From: Bacillota bacterium
GTDB lineage: Bacteria; Bacillota; Clostridia; Peptostreptococcales; Anaerovoracaceae
Reading direction: 5' to 3'
DNA length: 64,000 nucleotides
NCBI GenBank assembly: GCA_022769485.1
Contig: JALEJU010000031.1
Location: 1 to 64,000 of the forward strand
Part shown: piece after piece, positions 32,236 to 41,218 of the stretch
Layout: each line of letters opens with the position of its first letter
Position numbering within the stretch: position 1 is the stretch's first letter
Made by a program: the position numbers and the translations under genes
Notes under the pieces: model-generated
Seen by the model: only the letters and a program-made list of their open reading frames with translations
The model's database searches: none
Told to the model about the DNA's origin: nothing

Positions 32236-32943
32236 TCAAATCTGCTTCCCGTAATCCCGCGGTCCGAAAATCGCGGTACCCACGCGAACCAGGCTGCTGC
32301 CCTCCCGAATGGCTATTTCAAAATCATTAGACATTCCCATAGACAGCCACTTCAAATCCAAACGTTCATGCTTCACCGTTCCGAATCGATCGTATAATTC
32401 CTTAACCTGACGAAAATAAACCGCGACTTCTTCGGGCTCTTCCGCATACGGAGCGATGCACATAAATCCGCGTATGCGGATATTCTCACAGCGTTCCAGG
32501 ATATCCGAAAGAAGCTGTTCTGTTTCTTCTGTCCCAATTCCGAATTTGCTTTCTTCCTGCGCAGAATTCACCTGAATCAAAATATCCATGGTCTTATTAT
32601 GCTGTTTTGCCCGCCGGTCTATTTCTTCCGCCAGATGCAGCGAATCTACTGAATGGATCAAATCCACTTTATCGATAATATATTTTACCTTATTTGTCTG
32701 CAAATGTCCAATCATATGCCAGCGTACCGGTCCTTGAATCTGATCAAATTTGTCCAGGATTTCCTGCACTTTGTTTTCGCCGATATCCGTAGCTCCCGCT
32801 TCAATGGCTTGATTGATTTCCTCCGCAGATCTCGTCTTTGTTACCGCGATTAAAGTTACATCTTTCGGGTCACGTCCTGCCGCCTCCGCAGCTTCTGCAA
32901 TGCGCATTTCAATCGTCCGTATGTTTTCTCGAATTGTGCCCAT
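32236..32943 (-). CDS. YggS-family pyridoxal phosphate homeostasis protein
   Basis: A 235-residue PLP-binding TIM-barrel protein (YggS/PROSC) that buffers vitamin B6 and amino acid pools. The Schiff-base lysine is in LIAVTKTRSAEEINQ, GENKVQE is the neighbouring loop, and GMSNDFEIAIREGSSLVRVG is the phosphate-binding signature. The start at 32943 (MGTIRENIRTIE) has AAGGAAG upstream; nine extra residues in frame are not favoured. It lies 23 bases after the HlyD-like gene's stop and precedes sepF. Confidence 0.94.
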   Translation of the reverse strand: MGTIRENIRTIEMRIAEAAEAAGRDPKDVTLIAVTKTRSAEEINQAIEAGATDIGENKVQEILDKFDQIQGPVRWHMIGHLQTNKVKYIIDKVDLIHSVDSLHLAEEIDRRAKQHNKTMDILIQVNSAQEESKFGIGTEETEQLLSDILERCENIRIRGFMCIAPYAEEPEEVAVYFRQVKELYDRFGTVKHERLDLKWLSMGMSNDFEIAIREGSSLVRVGTAIFGPRDYGKQI

Positions 32944-32966
32944 CCATTCGCTTCCTTTCTCCCACG

Positions 32967-33932
32967 TCACTTTGATTTGGGGCTGTTTAAAATTTCATCG
33001 TAAGCTTCTACCGTTTCTACTTTTACAATACCGTCTTTCGTTTTTTGATTAAACGAACCGGATTCTACTAAAGAATACTCCCCATCGGTTGTAATAACGG
33101 AAACCGGCGTAAATTTATAATCTCCGTTCAAATCCTTTACATAAACCCCGATCTGCCCGTCTTTCGTTGCAATGCTGCCGTTTCGGAGCAAAAGCCCTTC
33201 GTAGTCGGAAGTAGTAATCGTCACATCCTCCAGTATCCGAATCTTACAGAGGTCTTCGTAATAACGGTTAAACCGAAGAATGATCTGATACCCATTGTCT
33301 TCATCCACAATTTTATATATCGTACCTCTGATTTTACCTAAAGGAAGATCAACCGAAACGCTATTCCCCTCAACATACTTTGCAATATCGCCTTCTCCGA
33401 TCCAATAGGTCAGAAACCACTCGTCGCCTCCTACCAGCTTGTACACAGTTTCGCCGGAAGCAGCCGACTTACGCTTTGTATCCTTGGTTTCGTCCTTCAG
33501 TTCGGATAATTCTTCCTTCTTCAGCTTTTCCATGGAACCGGGCTGAAACAGACCTTCTTTTCCGTCCGTGTAATAGCTGACAATTCCGTTTTCCAATGCG
33601 GTATATGTTCCGCTTCCCGGCGTAATGTCCAAAATTTTGGTTCCCTTTCGAACCATCGTTCCTTCTTCCAAATAATACTGGATGGAGCCGGAATCCGTCG
33701 CTTTGCACACGCTTTCCTGCCGCACTACATAGCAAGTAGCTTTATCCGTTACCTGCAGGGTTCCGTACTCCAGAATCCAGGTTGAGGTCAATGCGTCGGA
33801 TACCACGGGAAGCACATATATAATTATACCCAAAAAAACAGTTGCTGCGGCAAAAACAAATGCCAGCAGAAATTTTTGGTTTGTTCTTTTCTTGCCTTTT
33901 TCCTGCTTTGCCACTTCCATCTTTACATCCAT
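32967..33932 (-). CDS. HlyD-like membrane-anchored protein
   Basis: A 321-residue protein with a basic N-terminus, one membrane helix (about 22-45) and an extracytoplasmic beta-rich portion resembling the barrel-sandwich of HlyD-type adaptors (GTLQVTDKATCYVVRQESVC, EEGTMVRKGTKILDI). A charged, Lys/Glu-rich segment (130-155) may form a helical hairpin. No transporter partner is adjacent; it heads the yggS-sepF-divIVA cluster, so a role in envelope or division processes is as likely as efflux. Start: GGGGG touches the ATG at 33932, and the ATG at 33920 is an alternative. Confidence 0.7.
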   Translation of the reverse strand: MDVKMEVAKQEKGKKRTNQKFLLAFVFAAATVFLGIIIYVLPVVSDALTSTWILEYGTLQVTDKATCYVVRQESVCKATDSGSIQYYLEEGTMVRKGTKILDITPGSGTYTALENGIVSYYTDGKEGLFQPGSMEKLKKEELSELKDETKDTKRKSAASGETVYKLVGGDEWFLTYWIGEGDIAKYVEGNSVSVDLPLGKIRGTIYKIVDEDNGYQIILRFNRYYEDLCKIRILEDVTITTSDYEGLLLRNGSIATKDGQIGVYVKDLNGDYKFTPVSVITTDGEYSLVESGSFNQKTKDGIVKVETVEAYDEILNSPKSK

Positions 33933-33995
33933 CCCCCGGTTTCATTGCTTTATCTATTGAATTATATACTGTATATCGACTGTTTTCAAATAGAA

Positions 33996-34736
33996 TTAAC
34001 CTTTCTTCGAAACCTCATTTAAAATTTTCTTTTCTTTTTTTGTCAGCGTCTCAGAGTTTTTCAGAAATTGTTCAAACAAATCCGGACGCCGTTTCTTCGT
34101 CAATTTCAGCGACGCTTCAAATTGCCACAGATGAATGCGCTCATGATCTCCGGAGACAAGAACCTCCGGCACGCTCATTCCCAAAAATTCTCTTGGTTTC
34201 GTATACTGCGGATATTCTAAAAGACCCGAATAGATGGATTCCTCCCTATGGGATTCACTGCTGCCCAAAACATCCGGTATCAAACGAGCCACCGCATCAA
34301 TAAGAATCATAGCCGGCAGTTCGCCGCCGGTCAGCACGTAATCTCCTACCGAAACTTCCTCCATACCCCAGAAATCCAGGATCCTCTGGTCAACGCCTTC
34401 ATAATGTCCGCACAAAATGACCAGATCCGTCTCCTCGGAGAGTTCTTCAATTAATTCTTGATCCAGCATACGCCCCCTTGGAGACATATACAGCATACGC
34501 TTACCTCTGGCGCCGATTTCATTCAAGCAGCGAAACACCGGCTGCGCAGACATAACCATACCGGCGCCGCCTCCAAAAGGCGTGTCGTCGGTCTTATTGT
34601 GTTTATCCGAGGTATAATCCCGTATATTCCACAAGTTTATATTGAGAATTCGATTGCTGTTAGCCCGTCCCAAAATGCTCTGTGTTGTTACCGGAGCAAA
34701 CATTTCCGGAAATAAAGTCAATACATCAATGTTCAT
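33996..34736 (-). CDS. trmD: tRNA (guanine-N1)-methyltransferase
   Basis: A 246-residue SPOUT methyltransferase making m1G37 in tRNA, which prevents +1 frameshifting. The trefoil-knot SAM site is visible as ILCGHYEGVDQRI and VGDYVLTGGELPAM, and the catalytic Asp lies in the flexible SSESHREES loop region. Length normal. It is the last gene of rpsP-khpA-rimM-trmD; rplS, the usual next gene, is not present. An AAGGGGA site precedes the ATG. Confidence 0.96.
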   Translation of the reverse strand: MNIDVLTLFPEMFAPVTTQSILGRANSNRILNINLWNIRDYTSDKHNKTDDTPFGGGAGMVMSAQPVFRCLNEIGARGKRMLYMSPRGRMLDQELIEELSEETDLVILCGHYEGVDQRILDFWGMEEVSVGDYVLTGGELPAMILIDAVARLIPDVLGSSESHREESIYSGLLEYPQYTKPREFLGMSVPEVLVSGDHERIHLWQFEASLKLTKKRRPDLFEQFLKNSETLTKKEKKILNEVSKKG

Positions 34737-34766
34737 CCGTATCCCCTTCCTTCTGCCGGAAACGCA

Positions 34767-35285
34767 TTAAGCTAAATCCATAATTCCTTCGATCAGATGA
34801 ACAGTTATCTTTCTGCCGTCGAAATCAATCTCAGGTATAAAAGCTTCTACCGCAGGCACTAAAAACGTTCCGTTTCCATCCTCCCGCTCTATTTCATAAA
34901 GATCCTGACTGCTGTTTTTTATCACGTTTTTCAGCCTGCCGATCACATTCTTTTCTTCATCAATTATAGACATTCCTATCAAATCTTTTATATAATAAGT
35001 ACCTTCCGGTAGTGCGGGAGCCTCCTCACGATAGAGGAAGAGCATACAGTTTTTCAGCCCTTCCGCCGCTGTCCGATCATCGACGCCTTTCAGCTTCAGA
35101 ATCGCCATTTCTTTTATATAGCGCACATGCTCCAGCTCATACCGTTCTTCTTTTCCTTTGCCGTTTTTTATTAAAAGCGAATCAATCTGTTCAAAAAACT
35201 CCTTCTCGTCCGTATAAGGGTAAACCTTTACTTCGCCTTTTAATCCCACCGCATTTACAATTTTCCCAAGCTGCAGTTTTTCCAT
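34767..35285 (-). CDS. rimM: ribosome maturation factor RimM
   Basis: A 172-residue 16S rRNA processing protein that acts on the 30S head together with S19. Residues 1-80 form the RimM domain (MEKLQLGKIVNAVGLKGEVK, YPYTD) and 95-172 a PRC barrel (YYIKDLIGMSII, IPEIDFDGRKI). The start at 35285 has GGAGGG upstream. It precedes trmD, the universal pairing. Confidence 0.94.
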   Translation of the reverse strand: MEKLQLGKIVNAVGLKGEVKVYPYTDEKEFFEQIDSLLIKNGKGKEERYELEHVRYIKEMAILKLKGVDDRTAAEGLKNCMLFLYREEAPALPEGTYYIKDLIGMSIIDEEKNVIGRLKNVIKNSSQDLYEIEREDGNGTFLVPAVEAFIPEIDFDGRKITVHLIEGIMDLA

Positions 35286-35396
35286 GCTGCCCTCCTGTAT
35301 AAAATAAAGGCACATACGCAGAATCGCATATGTGCCGCACGCGCAGTTCAAACTCAGCAGAAATAATGAAATTATTCCCGATAGACGCTGTACGTC

Positions 35397-35627
35397 TTAC
35401 TGCAGAATTTCTACCACGACTTTCTTGTTCGCTTTGGTTGCCGCAGCTTTGACTACAGTTCGAATCGCTTTTGCGATCCGTCCCTGCTTGCCAATCACTT
35501 TCCCCATATCTTCGGGAGCGACACGCAGCTCGATCACGATTGCCGGTCTTCCTTCTACTGCCCGCACCTGGACCGAATCGGGATGATCCACCAGTGATTT
35601 GGCAATCGCTTCAACTAACTCTGTCAT
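35397..35627 (-). CDS. khpA: KH-domain RNA-binding protein KhpA (YlqC)
   Basis: A 76-residue single KH domain with the GxxG loop [12 protein letters not shown]. KhpA works with KhpB in RNA binding and cell elongation control in Gram-positive bacteria. It lies between rpsP and rimM, the standard Firmicute location. A GGATGAATACGG site precedes the ATG. Confidence 0.92.
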   Translation of the reverse strand: MTELVEAIAKSLVDHPDSVQVRAVEGRPAIVIELRVAPEDMGKVIGKQGRIAKAIRTVVKAAATKANKKVVVEILQ

Positions 35628-35643
35628 CCGTATTCATCCTTCC

Positions 35644-35889
35644 TTATTCCAAAATCCCGGATTTCTTGAAAAGACCCTTAACGGTATCGGTCGGCTGTGC
35701 GCCGTTGGAAAGCCACTGCTTTGCCTTATCTGCATCAATCTTAACTTCTGCAGGCTCGGTCAGAGGATTATAATAACCCAGCTCTTCGATGAACTTACCG
35801 TCTCTCGGGGAACGGGAATCTGCTACGATAACTCTGTAGAAAGGCTTTTTCTTTGCACCCATTCTCTTTAATCTGATTTTAACTGCCAT
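35644..35889 (-). CDS. rpsP: 30S ribosomal protein S16
   Basis: An 81-residue S16, a primary 16S rRNA-binding protein; [20 protein letters not shown] and [20 protein letters not shown] are canonical. AGGAGG precedes the start. An extended -10 promoter (TGTTATAAT on the minus strand, TATAAT at 35929-35934) suggests that this gene can be transcribed independently of ffh. Confidence 0.97.
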   Translation of the reverse strand: MAVKIRLKRMGAKKKPFYRVIVADSRSPRDGKFIEELGYYNPLTEPAEVKIDADKAKQWLSNGAQPTDTVKGLFKKSGILE

Positions 35890-35952
35890 TTATATTTCCA
35901 CCTCCTTCTTCAAACGATTATGTTAAAGATTATAACAACCTCTCAACATCGA

Positions 35953-37290
35953 CTACATCAATCCGCGGAACAGCGAATTCCGCTTGAATTTCCCTCCGGT
36001 AAGCTGCTTCATCAGCTTCCGCGCATCCTCGTATTTCTTAATCATACTGTTTACCTGCGCTACCGTAGTCCCGCTTCCCGCCGCGATTCTCTTTCGGCGG
36101 CTGGCGTTCAAAATCGAAGGGTCATGACGTTCCGCCTTTGTCATGGAATGGATAATTGCTTCCATCCTCCGGAATTCCTGCTCCCCTCGGTTTACATCTT
36201 CTTCCTTAACTTTATTCGCACCGACTCCGGGAAGCATTTCCACCATTTTAGCGATGCCGCCCATTTTTTTCACCTGACCCATCTGTTCCAGAAAGTCTTC
36301 CAATGTATATTCATTCTTTCGAAGCTTTTTTTCTAACTTCTCGGCCTGCTCGTCATCATAAGCCTCTTGCGCCTTCTCAATCAAAGAAAGCATATCGCCC
36401 ATGCCCAAAATCCGAGAAGCCATCCGGTCGGGATAAAACGGCTCCAACGCGTCCAGCTTTTCTCCCATGCCGATAAATTTAATCGGCTTTCCCGTTACCG
36501 CCTTTGCAGACAGCGCCGCACCGCCTCTTGTATCGCCGTCCAGTTTGGTCATAATCAGGCCATCAACACCTAATTTATTATTAAAGCCTTCCGCCGCGTT
36601 TACCGCATCCTGGCCGGTCATCGCATCGATTACTAAAAGAATTTCATGAGGTTTGGTCCTCTGCTTAATCCGAACCAGCTCTTCCATCAACTCTTCGTCA
36701 ATATGCAGACGGCCGGACGTGTCTATAATCAATACGTCGTATCCTTTGTATTCCGCTTCTTTGCAGGCTCGTTCCGCGATATCGGCCGGATCTTTACAAT
36801 CCCTGTCCGTAAATACAGGTACGCCTACGGATTTTCCTACAATTTCCAGCTGGTCAATAGCCGCGGGACGATATACGTCGCAAGCCGCCATCATGGGCTT
36901 CTTTCCGTTTTTCTTTAAATAATTCGCCAGTTTTCCGCAGGTGGTGGTTTTTCCGGTTCCCTGCAGACCGGCCATTAAAAGAACCGTAAAACCTTTAGGC
37001 GAGTAGGTCAGCTTACTGCCCGCACCGCCCATCAACGCAACCAGTTCTTCGTTTACGATTTTAATTACCTGCTGAGCCGGCGTCAAGCTTTCTAAGACAT
37101 CGGCTCCCAAAGATTTTTCTTTCACCGAAGCCACAAAATCTTTTACGACTTTGAAATTGACGTCTGCCTCCAACAAAGCCAATTTGACCTCCCGCATGGC
37201 TTCGTTAATATCAGCCTCCGTCAGAACGCCCTTCCCTTTTAATTTTTTAAAAACACCTTGTAATTTTTCCGAAAGTCCTTCGAACGCCAT
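35953..37290 (-). CDS. ffh: signal recognition particle protein Ffh
   Basis: A 445-residue SRP GTPase. The N domain (1-90) is followed by the G domain with GLQGTGKTTTCGKLA, DTSGRLH and TKLDGD, and a C-terminal M domain (about 300-445) that binds 4.5S RNA and signal sequences (SRRKRIAAGSGTTVAQVN region). The start at 37290 (MAFEGLSEKLQGVF) follows AAAGGAA; a 13-residue extension is rejected. It is preceded by ylxM, the conserved SRP partner gene, across a 196-base gap, and followed by rpsP. Confidence 0.97.
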   Translation of the reverse strand: MAFEGLSEKLQGVFKKLKGKGVLTEADINEAMREVKLALLEADVNFKVVKDFVASVKEKSLGADVLESLTPAQQVIKIVNEELVALMGGAGSKLTYSPKGFTVLLMAGLQGTGKTTTCGKLANYLKKNGKKPMMAACDVYRPAAIDQLEIVGKSVGVPVFTDRDCKDPADIAERACKEAEYKGYDVLIIDTSGRLHIDEELMEELVRIKQRTKPHEILLVIDAMTGQDAVNAAEGFNNKLGVDGLIMTKLDGDTRGGAALSAKAVTGKPIKFIGMGEKLDALEPFYPDRMASRILGMGDMLSLIEKAQEAYDDEQAEKLEKKLRKNEYTLEDFLEQMGQVKKMGGIAKMVEMLPGVGANKVKEEDVNRGEQEFRRMEAIIHSMTKAERHDPSILNASRRKRIAAGSGTTVAQVNSMIKKYEDARKLMKQLTGGKFKRNSLFRGLM

Positions 37291-37485
37291 AGTATTCCTT
37301 TCTGTCCGCAGAGTTCCGCCCTTTTTCAAAGTATCGCCTGAATGTCTCCTAAATTAAGATATACTCCGTAAGGAAATTCATTCAGGAAAGGTTTCCGCGT
37401 TTTGCAGACGATCCGGTCTGCAGGAAAGCAGATACCGGAATGCTCAGTATAACAAACACTGCATTTCAGCGGATATCCATTCGCA

Positions 37486-37887
37486 CTAAATGGAATCCAG
37501 CCCGTCCAATGCTGTTTTAATCTCCTCTCTCATCTGTGCCAGCGCTTTATCCAATTCTTCCGGACATAGCTGTCCTTCCGCCGACTGTTGAAAAATAATG
37601 TCAATCGTTTCCGCTGCCTGCTGCAAAGCTTCTTCCATTGCGCCGAATTTTTTCGCCAGTCCTAATTTTTTTTCGTACCCTTCCAGCTTCGCTCCCGCGC
37701 GTTTTACAGCTTCATGCACGCCCTGGCGACTCATTCCCAGTTCCTGCCCGACTTCCGCCAGGCTGTAATTATCTTCGTAATACAACCGGAACATCTCCCG
37801 CTGCTTTTCCGGGAGCAGTTCACCGTAAACATCATAGAGAATATTTAAGGCGCTGATTTCCTGAATCTTTTCAAATTCCATTTTCAT
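37486..37887 (-). CDS. ylxM: YlxM/p13-like helix-turn-helix SRP-associated protein
   Basis: A 133-residue protein with a sigma-region-4-like HTH (about 25-65; FRLYYEDNYSLAEVGQELGM, SRQGVHEAVKRA), the hallmark of the UPF0122/YlxM family, which binds and modulates SRP in streptococci. It is longer than the usual 105-115 residues because of an acidic C-terminal helix. The start at 37887 is preceded by AGGGGG. Its promoter carries a striking palindrome. Confidence 0.88.
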   Translation of the reverse strand: MKMEFEKIQEISALNILYDVYGELLPEKQREMFRLYYEDNYSLAEVGQELGMSRQGVHEAVKRAGAKLEGYEKKLGLAKKFGAMEEALQQAAETIDIIFQQSAEGQLCPEELDKALAQMREEIKTALDGLDSI

Positions 37888-37906
37888 CAACACCCCCTAA
37901 TGAATA

Positions 37907-37937
37907 ACAGCATACCACGCCCCCGGTATGCTGTCAA
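37907..37937 (-). promoter_or_regulatory. ylxM-ffh promoter overlaid by a perfect palindrome
   Basis: On the minus strand TTGACA (37932-37937), a 17-base spacer and TATGCT (37909-37914). A perfect inverted repeat ACAGCATACC-N8-GGTATGCTGT (37907-37916 and 37925-37934) covers the -10 and part of the -35, which is typical of a repressor operator. On the plus strand the same hairpin is followed by CAAG and T7 and would work as a terminator, although no plus-strand gene leads into it. Confidence 0.65.
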
Positions 37938-38054
37938 GTTTTTTTCTTTACAGTTCGTTCGTTTTCAAGAATCTTATAGAGTCTTTCCGATTCCTCGAAA
38001 CCGTCTTTGGAGAATGCTGCTTGCGGCAGCAAATTTCCACCTGTAAAGCATTTA

Positions 38055-38624
38055 TTATCCCGCTTGTTTGCTATTCCGCTTGTTTACCATGCCGCTCAGG
38101 CGTTTTCCAAGCAAGCCCGCAAGCAAAATTGAAATCGCATCTTTCAAAATGTACGGCAAAGAGGCAATGCAGAAGGACTGCAAAAGAGAATTCCCGGACA
38201 GGAAATAGAATTGCAGCACGCCTAAACCGTGACAAAGCATAAGCCCAACCCCGCACAGCAGAATTGCAGCGCCCCTGTTTTGTTTTCCATCCGCCCTTTT
38301 AAAGCGAAGAGAGAGGCCGCAAAAAAAAGCCAAAAGGAAAAAACCCCACAAAAACCCGCCGGTCAAACCTAAAAGTACGCCAGGGCCTCCTTTGAAATTA
38401 GCAAATACAGGAATCCCTATAACGCCGAGCAGAAGATATACGCCTATGGCTAAAATGCTCTTTTTTTCTCCGAGAACAAAGCCGCATAAAGCAATGGCAA
38501 ATGTCTGAAGGGTAATGGGAACTCCTGTGGGAAACGGAATAGCCAGCTGGGAGCAGACTACAATCAAAGAAACCAGAACACCGGTCTGCACCAGTGTTAA
38601 AACAGGGATCACACCTTTTTTCAT
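38055..38624 (-). CDS. bioY: biotin transporter substrate-binding protein BioY
   Basis: A 189-residue ECF-type S component with six hydrophobic helices; ITLQTFAIALCGFVLGEKK and GVPITLQ..GGPGVLLGLTGGFLWGF are typical. BioY binds biotin and works alone or with a shared ECF ATPase module. The ATG overlaps the birA stop by 4 bases (ATGA). Sensing (BirA) and uptake of biotin are thus coupled; no biotin synthesis genes are visible here. Confidence 0.93.
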   Translation of the reverse strand: MKKGVIPVLTLVQTGVLVSLIVVCSQLAIPFPTGVPITLQTFAIALCGFVLGEKKSILAIGVYLLLGVIGIPVFANFKGGPGVLLGLTGGFLWGFFLLAFFCGLSLRFKRADGKQNRGAAILLCGVGLMLCHGLGVLQFYFLSGNSLLQSFCIASLPYILKDAISILLAGLLGKRLSGMVNKRNSKQAG

Positions 38625-39652
38625 TTTTTATTTCCTTCCTGATGAAGAGTAACTTCCCCGGCACACAAGGCTTTTACACCCCCGTCCGCTAAACGAACCA
38701 GCAGTCGGCACTCTTCATCGATACCTAAAACCACAGCTGTTTCGTACAAATCCACTTCCGATCCGGTTGCCTCTCTTTTTTGCACAGCCGCTGCTCCGGT
38801 GCTTAAAATTTTAACGGTTTTTCCATCTAAAAAGGAGCGCTGTCTGTAAGTTTCCATAAAAGTTTTTTCTTCCAGATGATCATAGTAAGAAAAAAAACGG
38901 TCGATAATAACGGCGGCAAGATGATTGCGGACATCGGGCGGCGCCGTTTCGTCCTCGAAAACGTAGCCTATCTTTCCCTCCAGTTCGTCCGGGATTCCGC
39001 TTTCCGGCAGCTTTACATTTACGCCGATACCTAAAACGGCGTATTCCAGCCCGCCCCCTTCCAGATCGAATCCTGCTTCTGTAAGAATGCCGCAGATTTT
39101 CCTGCCTCTGCAATATACATCGTTCACCCACTTGATCTCTGCTTTCACGCCGCTGACCTTTTCAACCGCTTCCGAAACGGCTGCGGCAGCAGCAGCGGTG
39201 ATAGAAAGCGCCTCCTGTGCACTGCAGCGCGGCCGAAGCAGAATGCTCATATAAAGCCCGCTTCCCGCAGAAGAATAAAACGACCTTCCGAACCTTCCCC
39301 GCCCCCTGCTCTGTTCTTCCGCAAGAATGACAAGGCCTTCAGGTTCTCCTTCTGCAGCCAGATTCTTCCCAAGATCATTTGTGGAGCTGAGGGTTTTACA
39401 AATCCGAAATTGAATTCCCTCCCGATGCAGATATTTTAAAATTGCAGGCACGGACAGGATATCACTTTCTCCGGACAAGCAATAACCCCGGTTATTAATC
39501 CCTTCGATTTCATATCCTTCTTCCTGCAGCGACTTCACCGCTTTCCATACAGCGGTTCTGCTCACGTTAAGACGAGAAGCCAGCTCTTCTCCCGATAAGT
39601 AAACACCGCGGTTTTTTTCAAATTCGGCCAGTACGCATTCTCTTACACTCAT
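38621..39652 (-). CDS. birA: bifunctional biotin-protein ligase/biotin operon repressor
   Basis: A 343-residue protein. The N-terminal winged helix (5-65; LASRLNVSRTAVWKAVKSLQ) indicates repressor activity. The ligase domain carries RGRGRFGRSFYSSAGSG and KWVNDVY, and a C-terminal SH3-like domain follows (about 280-335). It attaches biotin to carboxylases and probably represses bioY. It starts from a consensus promoter. No obvious TTGTTAACC-type BirA operator was recognised, which leaves the regulatory role open. Confidence 0.94.
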   Translation of the reverse strand: MSVRECVLAEFEKNRGVYLSGEELASRLNVSRTAVWKAVKSLQEEGYEIEGINNRGYCLSGESDILSVPAILKYLHREGIQFRICKTLSSTNDLGKNLAAEGEPEGLVILAEEQSRGRGRFGRSFYSSAGSGLYMSILLRPRCSAQEALSITAAAAAAVSEAVEKVSGVKAEIKWVNDVYCRGRKICGILTEAGFDLEGGGLEYAVLGIGVNVKLPESGIPDELEGKIGYVFEDETAPPDVRNHLAAVIIDRFFSYYDHLEEKTFMETYRQRSFLDGKTVKILSTGAAAVQKREATGSEVDLYETAVVLGIDEECRLLVRLADGGVKALCAGEVTLHQEGNKK

Positions 39653-39682
39653 ACACTGCTCCTTTCGTTCACTCTTCTGCTT

Positions 39683-39711
39683 ATTATAAATTTTTCCGTT
39701 TTGAATGTCAA
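39683..39711 (-). promoter_or_regulatory. consensus sigma-A promoter of birA-bioY
   Basis: On the minus strand TTGACA (39706-39711), exactly 17 bases, TATAAT (39683-39688): a full consensus promoter 31 bases before the birA ATG. Confidence 0.8.
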
Positions 39712-39759
39712 CCGTTTTTATTTTGCAAGTTTACATTATGTGATTTTAAAGGAAATAGC

Positions 39760-39787
39760 TTGCTTTCAAAACCCGAAGTGATACAAT
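39760..39787 (+). promoter_or_regulatory. promoter of trkA-trkH-trkH
   Basis: TTGCTT (39760-39765), 16 bases, TACAAT (39782-39787). The leader of about 40 bases is too short for a c-di-AMP riboswitch. Confidence 0.5.
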
Positions 39788-39830
39788 AAAGAATCAAAGT
39801 ACTTACATAGACATTACAGGAGGCTGAACT

Positions 39831-41195
39831 ATGAATGTAGCCATCGTCGGCGCTGGAAAGCTGGGCGTTACCATAACAGAGGCTTTTCTCGGTTCGGGGA
39901 TCGAAGTAACCCTTATCGATAAACGGGCAGAAATTCTTGAAAAAGCCGGAAGCCAATTCGATCTTTTAACGGTGACCGGAAACGCTAAAAATACCGACGT
40001 TTTAAAGCAGATTAAAATTGATACCTACGACCATTTGATCGCCTGTACAGATAATGATGAAAAAAACATCGTCATATGCCGTTTCGCAAAGGAAATGGGC
40101 TGCCCCAGCGTGATTGCACGAGTCCGGGATCCGGAGCATGTAAATCAGCTGGAATTTATAAAAAAGGCTGCCGGCATCGATTACATCATCAATCCCGATT
40201 TATCCGTGGCTAATGAAATTTACAAATACCTGGTAGAAAAATACACTCTGAGCAACGGCCTCCTGTCCATGGGCGATACCAGCATACTGGAATTTTCCAG
40301 CAATAAAATTCCTGTTATCATCAACAAACAGGTTAAAAATGTAGGAAGGATTCTGGATCGACTTCTGATCATCGCCATCTCCCGTCTGGGAAAAATTATC
40401 ATCCCCAGAGGAGACACCGTGATTACGGAAGACGACAGCCTTTACGTCCTCGGCCCCAACGAGGAAATTCAAAAACTGAGCCAGATCGTACATGAACAGA
40501 ATGCTTATACGGATCTGCAGCATGTTATGATCGCCGGCGGCGGAAAGACAGGATATTATCTGGCAAAAAAACTGGACGAATTCGGCGTCTCTGTTAAGAT
40601 CATCGAGGTGGATCGGGATCGCTGCCAATATCTTTCAGAGCACCTGAACGATGTGCTGGTTCTCCACGGAAACGCAACGGATCCCGTTCTTCTGGAGGAA
40701 GAAAATATAGATGAAATGGACGCTTTTGTCAGCGCTACAGGGTTTGACGAAGAAAATCTGCTTCTGGCACTGATGGCAAATCAGCATAATATCGAAGATG
40801 TTGTGGCAAAAATCAGCCGCAAAAGCTACAGCAGCCTGATCGAAAAATTAGGCGTCAGCATGGCTTTAAATCCGCAGGATATTTCCGCATCCAATGTGCT
40901 GCGCTATGTTCAGGGCTCCAAACGGATCCTTTTCTCCAAATTAATCCAGGGACAAGCTGAATTTATTGAAATCCTGGCGGACAAAGATATGAAATTGACC
41001 AACACGCCCATGGCGGAACTGGATCTGCCGGAAGGTGCTCTGATTGTAGCTGTCCATCGGGGAGACGAGTCCATCGTTCCCGACGGCAGCACGGTTATTC
41101 AAGAAGGCGATAAGGTAATTATTTTCTGTCTGCTTTCAAAGCTCCCGCTTCTGGAAAAACTGTTCCAAAGCAAGAAACTGTTTCTGAGACGTTAA
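39831..41195 (+). CDS. trkA: Trk potassium uptake regulatory subunit TrkA
   Basis: A 454-residue cytosolic gating subunit made of two tandem RCK modules. RCK-N1 starts MNVAIVGAGKLGVTITEAFL (GxGxxG) with RCK-C1 near 140-220; RCK-N2 starts MIAGGGKTGYYLAKKL (about 232) with RCK-C2 near 370-450. It binds NAD(H)/nucleotides and controls the TrkH pore. AGGAGG precedes the ATG. It is followed by two trkH genes, so one regulator may serve two pores. Confidence 0.95.
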   Translation: MNVAIVGAGKLGVTITEAFLGSGIEVTLIDKRAEILEKAGSQFDLLTVTGNAKNTDVLKQIKIDTYDHLIACTDNDEKNIVICRFAKEMGCPSVIARVRDPEHVNQLEFIKKAAGIDYIINPDLSVANEIYKYLVEKYTLSNGLLSMGDTSILEFSSNKIPVIINKQVKNVGRILDRLLIIAISRLGKIIIPRGDTVITEDDSLYVLGPNEEIQKLSQIVHEQNAYTDLQHVMIAGGGKTGYYLAKKLDEFGVSVKIIEVDRDRCQYLSEHLNDVLVLHGNATDPVLLEEENIDEMDAFVSATGFDEENLLLALMANQHNIEDVVAKISRKSYSSLIEKLGVSMALNPQDISASNVLRYVQGSKRILFSKLIQGQAEFIEILADKDMKLTNTPMAELDLPEGALIVAVHRGDESIVPDGSTVIQEGDKVIIFCLLSKLPLLEKLFQSKKLFLRR

Positions 41196-41218
41196 CCCGG
41201 GAAAGGTTTTACTATGCT

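Noticed and set aside
37413-37438. Hairpin between ylxM and ffh resembling the SRP RNA apical loop
   Set aside because: CCGGT..CTGC-AGGAAA-GCAG..ACCGG has a GGAA-like loop, but the conserved asymmetric loop and flanking sequence of SRP RNA domain IV are not there. It is only a local stem.
38055-39711. BirA operator on the birA-bioY promoter
   Set aside because: No TTGTTAACC or TTGTAAACC half-sites with matching partners were found near the promoter, although repressor function of BirA remains possible elsewhere.
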